From assembly GCF_003386205.1 (NCBI RefSeq), contig NZ_QRDY01000020.1:1-64000 (forward strand): a DNA stretch of 64,000 bases, read 5' to 3'. Under the pieces are notes generated by a model. The model worked only from the letters and a program-made list of their open reading frames with translations, ran no database searches and was not told the DNA's origin. Shown here piece by piece: positions 62,421 through 64,000 of this stretch. The number at the start of each line of letters is the position of its first letter. The stretch's first letter is position 1. The stretch is from Cohnella lupini (lineage in GTDB: Bacteria > Bacillota > Bacilli > Paenibacillales > Paenibacillaceae). Position numbers and translations under genes: made by a program.

Positions 62421-62924
62421 ATGGAGAACCAGGATAAGCCGGTCGAGAAGAAGAAGCTTTCGCTTAACGTAGTAAGTAACAAGGAGCATAGGGGATTCGG
62501 TGCAGGAACGATCGACTTAAGTCAAGTTTCTTGCGTTATTATCGACGAAGGCGTAGCTTATATCGATGTCGGCGCGATGCATGCGAAGAGCAAGATCGAG
62601 AAGGGTATTAAATTTTCCCCGGACAAGGCGAACGTACCTAACGGTCGTCCGGCTTGGATCGTTTGGGTAGCCGTCGACCGCAACGAGAACGGGTCTTATT
62701 ATGCGGGAGCTACTTCCTGCGAAATGCTCGTCGATACGGAGGCCAGAAGGGGATGGAAGATACTTCCCGATCACGTTAACCGTCTGGATGCTTCCCTCAA
62801 GCGCAAGATCATGTTGGACAATATAGGTCCGACGGAAAAAGAAGCCCTTCGTAAGCTGCTGGTAGAACATAATCAGGAGTGGTGGGATAACTCTTCCCAA
62901 GCGCTAAAGGATATACTTTCTTAA
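62421..62924 (+). CDS. YwhD-family protein
   Basis: A 167-residue soluble protein that resembles YwhD of Bacillus across its length: HRGFGAGTIDLSQVS near the start, AYIDVGAMHAKSKIEKGIKF, PNGRPAWIVWVAVDR, YYAGATSCEMLVD, and SLKRKIMLDNIG. The function of the family is unknown. The ATG follows GCAGGAGGACGATC. It is a single gene with its own terminator. Confidence 0.85.
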   Translation: MENQDKPVEKKKLSLNVVSNKEHRGFGAGTIDLSQVSCVIIDEGVAYIDVGAMHAKSKIEKGIKFSPDKANVPNGRPAWIVWVAVDRNENGSYYAGATSCEMLVDTEARRGWKILPDHVNRLDASLKRKIMLDNIGPTEKEALRKLLVEHNQEWWDNSSQALKDILS

Positions 62925-62941
62925 GTCGACGTTAAATTAAA

Positions 62942-62990
62942 AGGGGTTGTTTCGCGAGTCCGTTCGGACTTGACGAAGCAACCCCTGTTT
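62942..62990 (+). terminator. terminator after the YwhD-like gene
   Basis: AGGGGTTG (62942-62949) pairs with CAACCCCT (62979-62986), with an inner stem AGTCCG-TT-CGGACT, then GTTT. Confidence 0.85.
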
Positions 62991-63011
62991 CATTATCGTA
63001 ACTCCGAGAAG

Positions 63012-63242
63012 CTAAGCGCTTGAAGAAATGAGAATCTCGTCGAGAGAATCCGATACTTCCTTCAGCTTAGGCAACGCATGGATGAGCGATCTCGATGGAA
63101 CGTTGGAAATATAGGCCGTCATGATCTCTTCTTTGGACGCCCCGGCCTTTACCGCGTGCGGAAGGTAGGGTTTGATAGCCGGTATGCAATCGATAGCCGC
63201 GAACTTGGAAATGTAGAGCAGCTGCTTCGTTTTAGGATCCAT
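63012..63242 (-). CDS. small AhpD/carboxymuconolactone-decarboxylase-like protein
   Basis: A 76-residue all-helical protein. ISKFAAIDCIPAIKPYLPHA and VKAGASKEEIMTAYI follow the CMD/AhpD core layout, but only one Cys of the usual CxxC pair is present, so thiol peroxidase chemistry is doubtful. The start at 63242 (MDPKTKQLL) is chosen because family similarity begins there; its ribosome-binding site (GGCAGG) is weak and longer in-frame starts exist. Confidence 0.65.
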   Translation of the reverse strand: MDPKTKQLLYISKFAAIDCIPAIKPYLPHAVKAGASKEEIMTAYISNVPSRSLIHALPKLKEVSDSLDEILISSSA

Positions 63243-63419
63243 GGGTAAACCTGCCTTTATAATTGGGATTGTATTACGCAAAGAACTTATATGCATTTTA
63301 TAAACGCGAAACGGCGATCTTAAACAAATTAGAAGGAACCGCGTTAAGAGAGGCAAGACTTGTTACTATATGCGGCTAAGCCTTACCGGGAACCGAAGCT
63401 CGGGATGGAACAAAAGAAT

Positions 63420-63465
63420 AAAATACCCCGGAAGCATGATCTCTCGATCGGCTCCGGGGTATTTT
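63420..63465. terminator. terminator hairpin after the ABC-2 permease gene
   Basis: AAAATACCCCGGA (63420-63432) pairs with TCCGGGGTATTTT (63453-63465). It lies just beyond the stop at 63475 on the minus strand. Confidence 0.88.
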
Positions 63466-63474
63466 CACGGTAAT

Positions 63475-64000
63475 TTATACGAACAATCGAGTATCGTTAT
63501 TGCGGCTGAAACGATAGATGGCGATGATAGCGAATGCGGCCGCGAAGGCGAACAGGATGGCCAGATTCAAACCGATGCTCCCGAACCCGTCGCCGCGCTG
63601 TAGCTTGTTGATCGAATCGAGCAACCAATGCTGCGGGAAGAAATTCGATATTTTCCGGACGGCGTCGGGCATGATATCCATCGGGAAGAAGCAGCCCGAG
63701 AGCAGACAAGTCGGCGTGATAATGAGGTTCGATAACCCGCCGGCCGCTTGGCTGCTTCTCGCGATGGCCACGATCATGAGAGATAGGCCGATGGAGGCCA
63801 AGGAGAACAAAAGCAGAATCGCGATCATCTGGCCATACGGGATTCCGGAATCGACGTGGAAGACGGATCTCATCAAGAACAACGTCACGATGATCTGCAA
63901 GAAAAGGACGATGAAGCTTACGAGCACGTTGGAGACGACGTATGCCCTCGCGGATACAGGCGACGATAGGATGCGGAGGAACGTGCGGTTCTCCTTCTCC
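63475..64000 (-). CDS. ABC-2 type permease, 3' part (runs off the window)
   Basis: The last 174 residues of an ABC-2 membrane protein; the reading frame is still open at base 64000, so the start lies outside. The piece opens EKENRTFLRILSSPVSARAY, the usual loop before the conserved helices. LSNLIITPTCLLSGCFFPMD follows, then PQHWLLDSINKLQRGDG and a last helix. Such permeases pair with a separate ATPase, presumably encoded beyond the window, for drug or polysaccharide export. Confidence 0.9.
   Translation of the reverse strand, partial: EKENRTFLRILSSPVSARAYVVSNVLVSFIVLFLQIIVTLFLMRSVFHVDSGIPYGQMIAILLLFSLASIGLSLMIVAIARSSQAAGGLSNLIITPTCLLSGCFFPMDIMPDAVRKISNFFPQHWLLDSINKLQRGDGFGSIGLNLAILFAFAAAFAIIAIYRFSRNNDTRLFV

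Overview
The window looks like chromosome of a spore-forming Gram-positive of the Paenibacillaceae (Cohnella or Paenibacillus type). The pointers are strong AGGAGG ribosome-binding sites with frequent GTG/TTG starts, YesM/YesN-type two-component pairs beside sugar ABC transporters, YheC/YheD and YwhD homologues, a c-di-AMP (ydaO/yuaA) riboswitch in front of an NlpC/P60 hydrolase, and T-rich hairpin terminators. I see no transposase, integrase, phage module or CRISPR array. The genus is inference.

Layout. 0.1-4 kb: a 51-bp repeat array, an SDR oxidoreductase with a clear promoter, a PhzF-like enzyme divergent from a LysR regulator, a second repeat array, then an initiator tRNA. 4.2-8.5 kb: signal peptidase I and a heterodimeric ABC exporter. 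8.6-14.9 kb: a sugar ABC importer (lipoprotein plus two permeases) with its YesM/YesN pair. 14.9-21.7 kb: exonuclease III, glutamate racemase, a large repeat block, a FabV / metallo-hydrolase / AbrB-like membrane protein operon, and an M15 peptidase. 21.8-32.4 kb: a YtfQRT-YjfF-like (galactofuranose-type) sugar importer with two binding proteins, divergent from a YesM/YesN pair that carries its own sugar-binding lipoprotein. 32.4-42.4 kb: exonuclease, methyltransferase, nucleotidase, an orphan DUF7948 protein, a chemoreceptor with a highly acidic insert, a cNMP-binding/chemoreceptor-tip fusion, UspA, and an ABC-F ATPase. 42.4-52.7 kb: an iron-related neighbourhood with an IsdG-like heme monooxygenase, a three-gene SbnA/SbnB/PaaK-like operon predicted to make and activate 2,3-diaminopropionate, an ATP-grasp protein, and a Fur-box-controlled siderophore importer with a fused permease. 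52.7-64 kb: a MoxR/DUF58/DUF4129 operon, the riboswitch-controlled NlpC/P60 hydrolase, an M1 peptidase, HelD, YwhD, and the end of an ABC-2 permease.

The most unusual structure is a set of intergenic tandem arrays at different loci (111-467, 3696-3925, 16608-17180 with remnants at 17439-17560, 42449-42830). All keep a period of 51 bp although their sequences differ between loci. Two AT-rich elements (17211-17420 and 48173-48388) use the same 51-bp spacing with one shared 62-bp step. The arrays share short cores (GSTAAST and GCGAG) and look like one diverged repeat family whose copies are homogenised within each locus. The second system worth attention is the SbnA/SbnB/PaaK-like mini-cluster, which has no visible NRPS or NIS synthetase partner.
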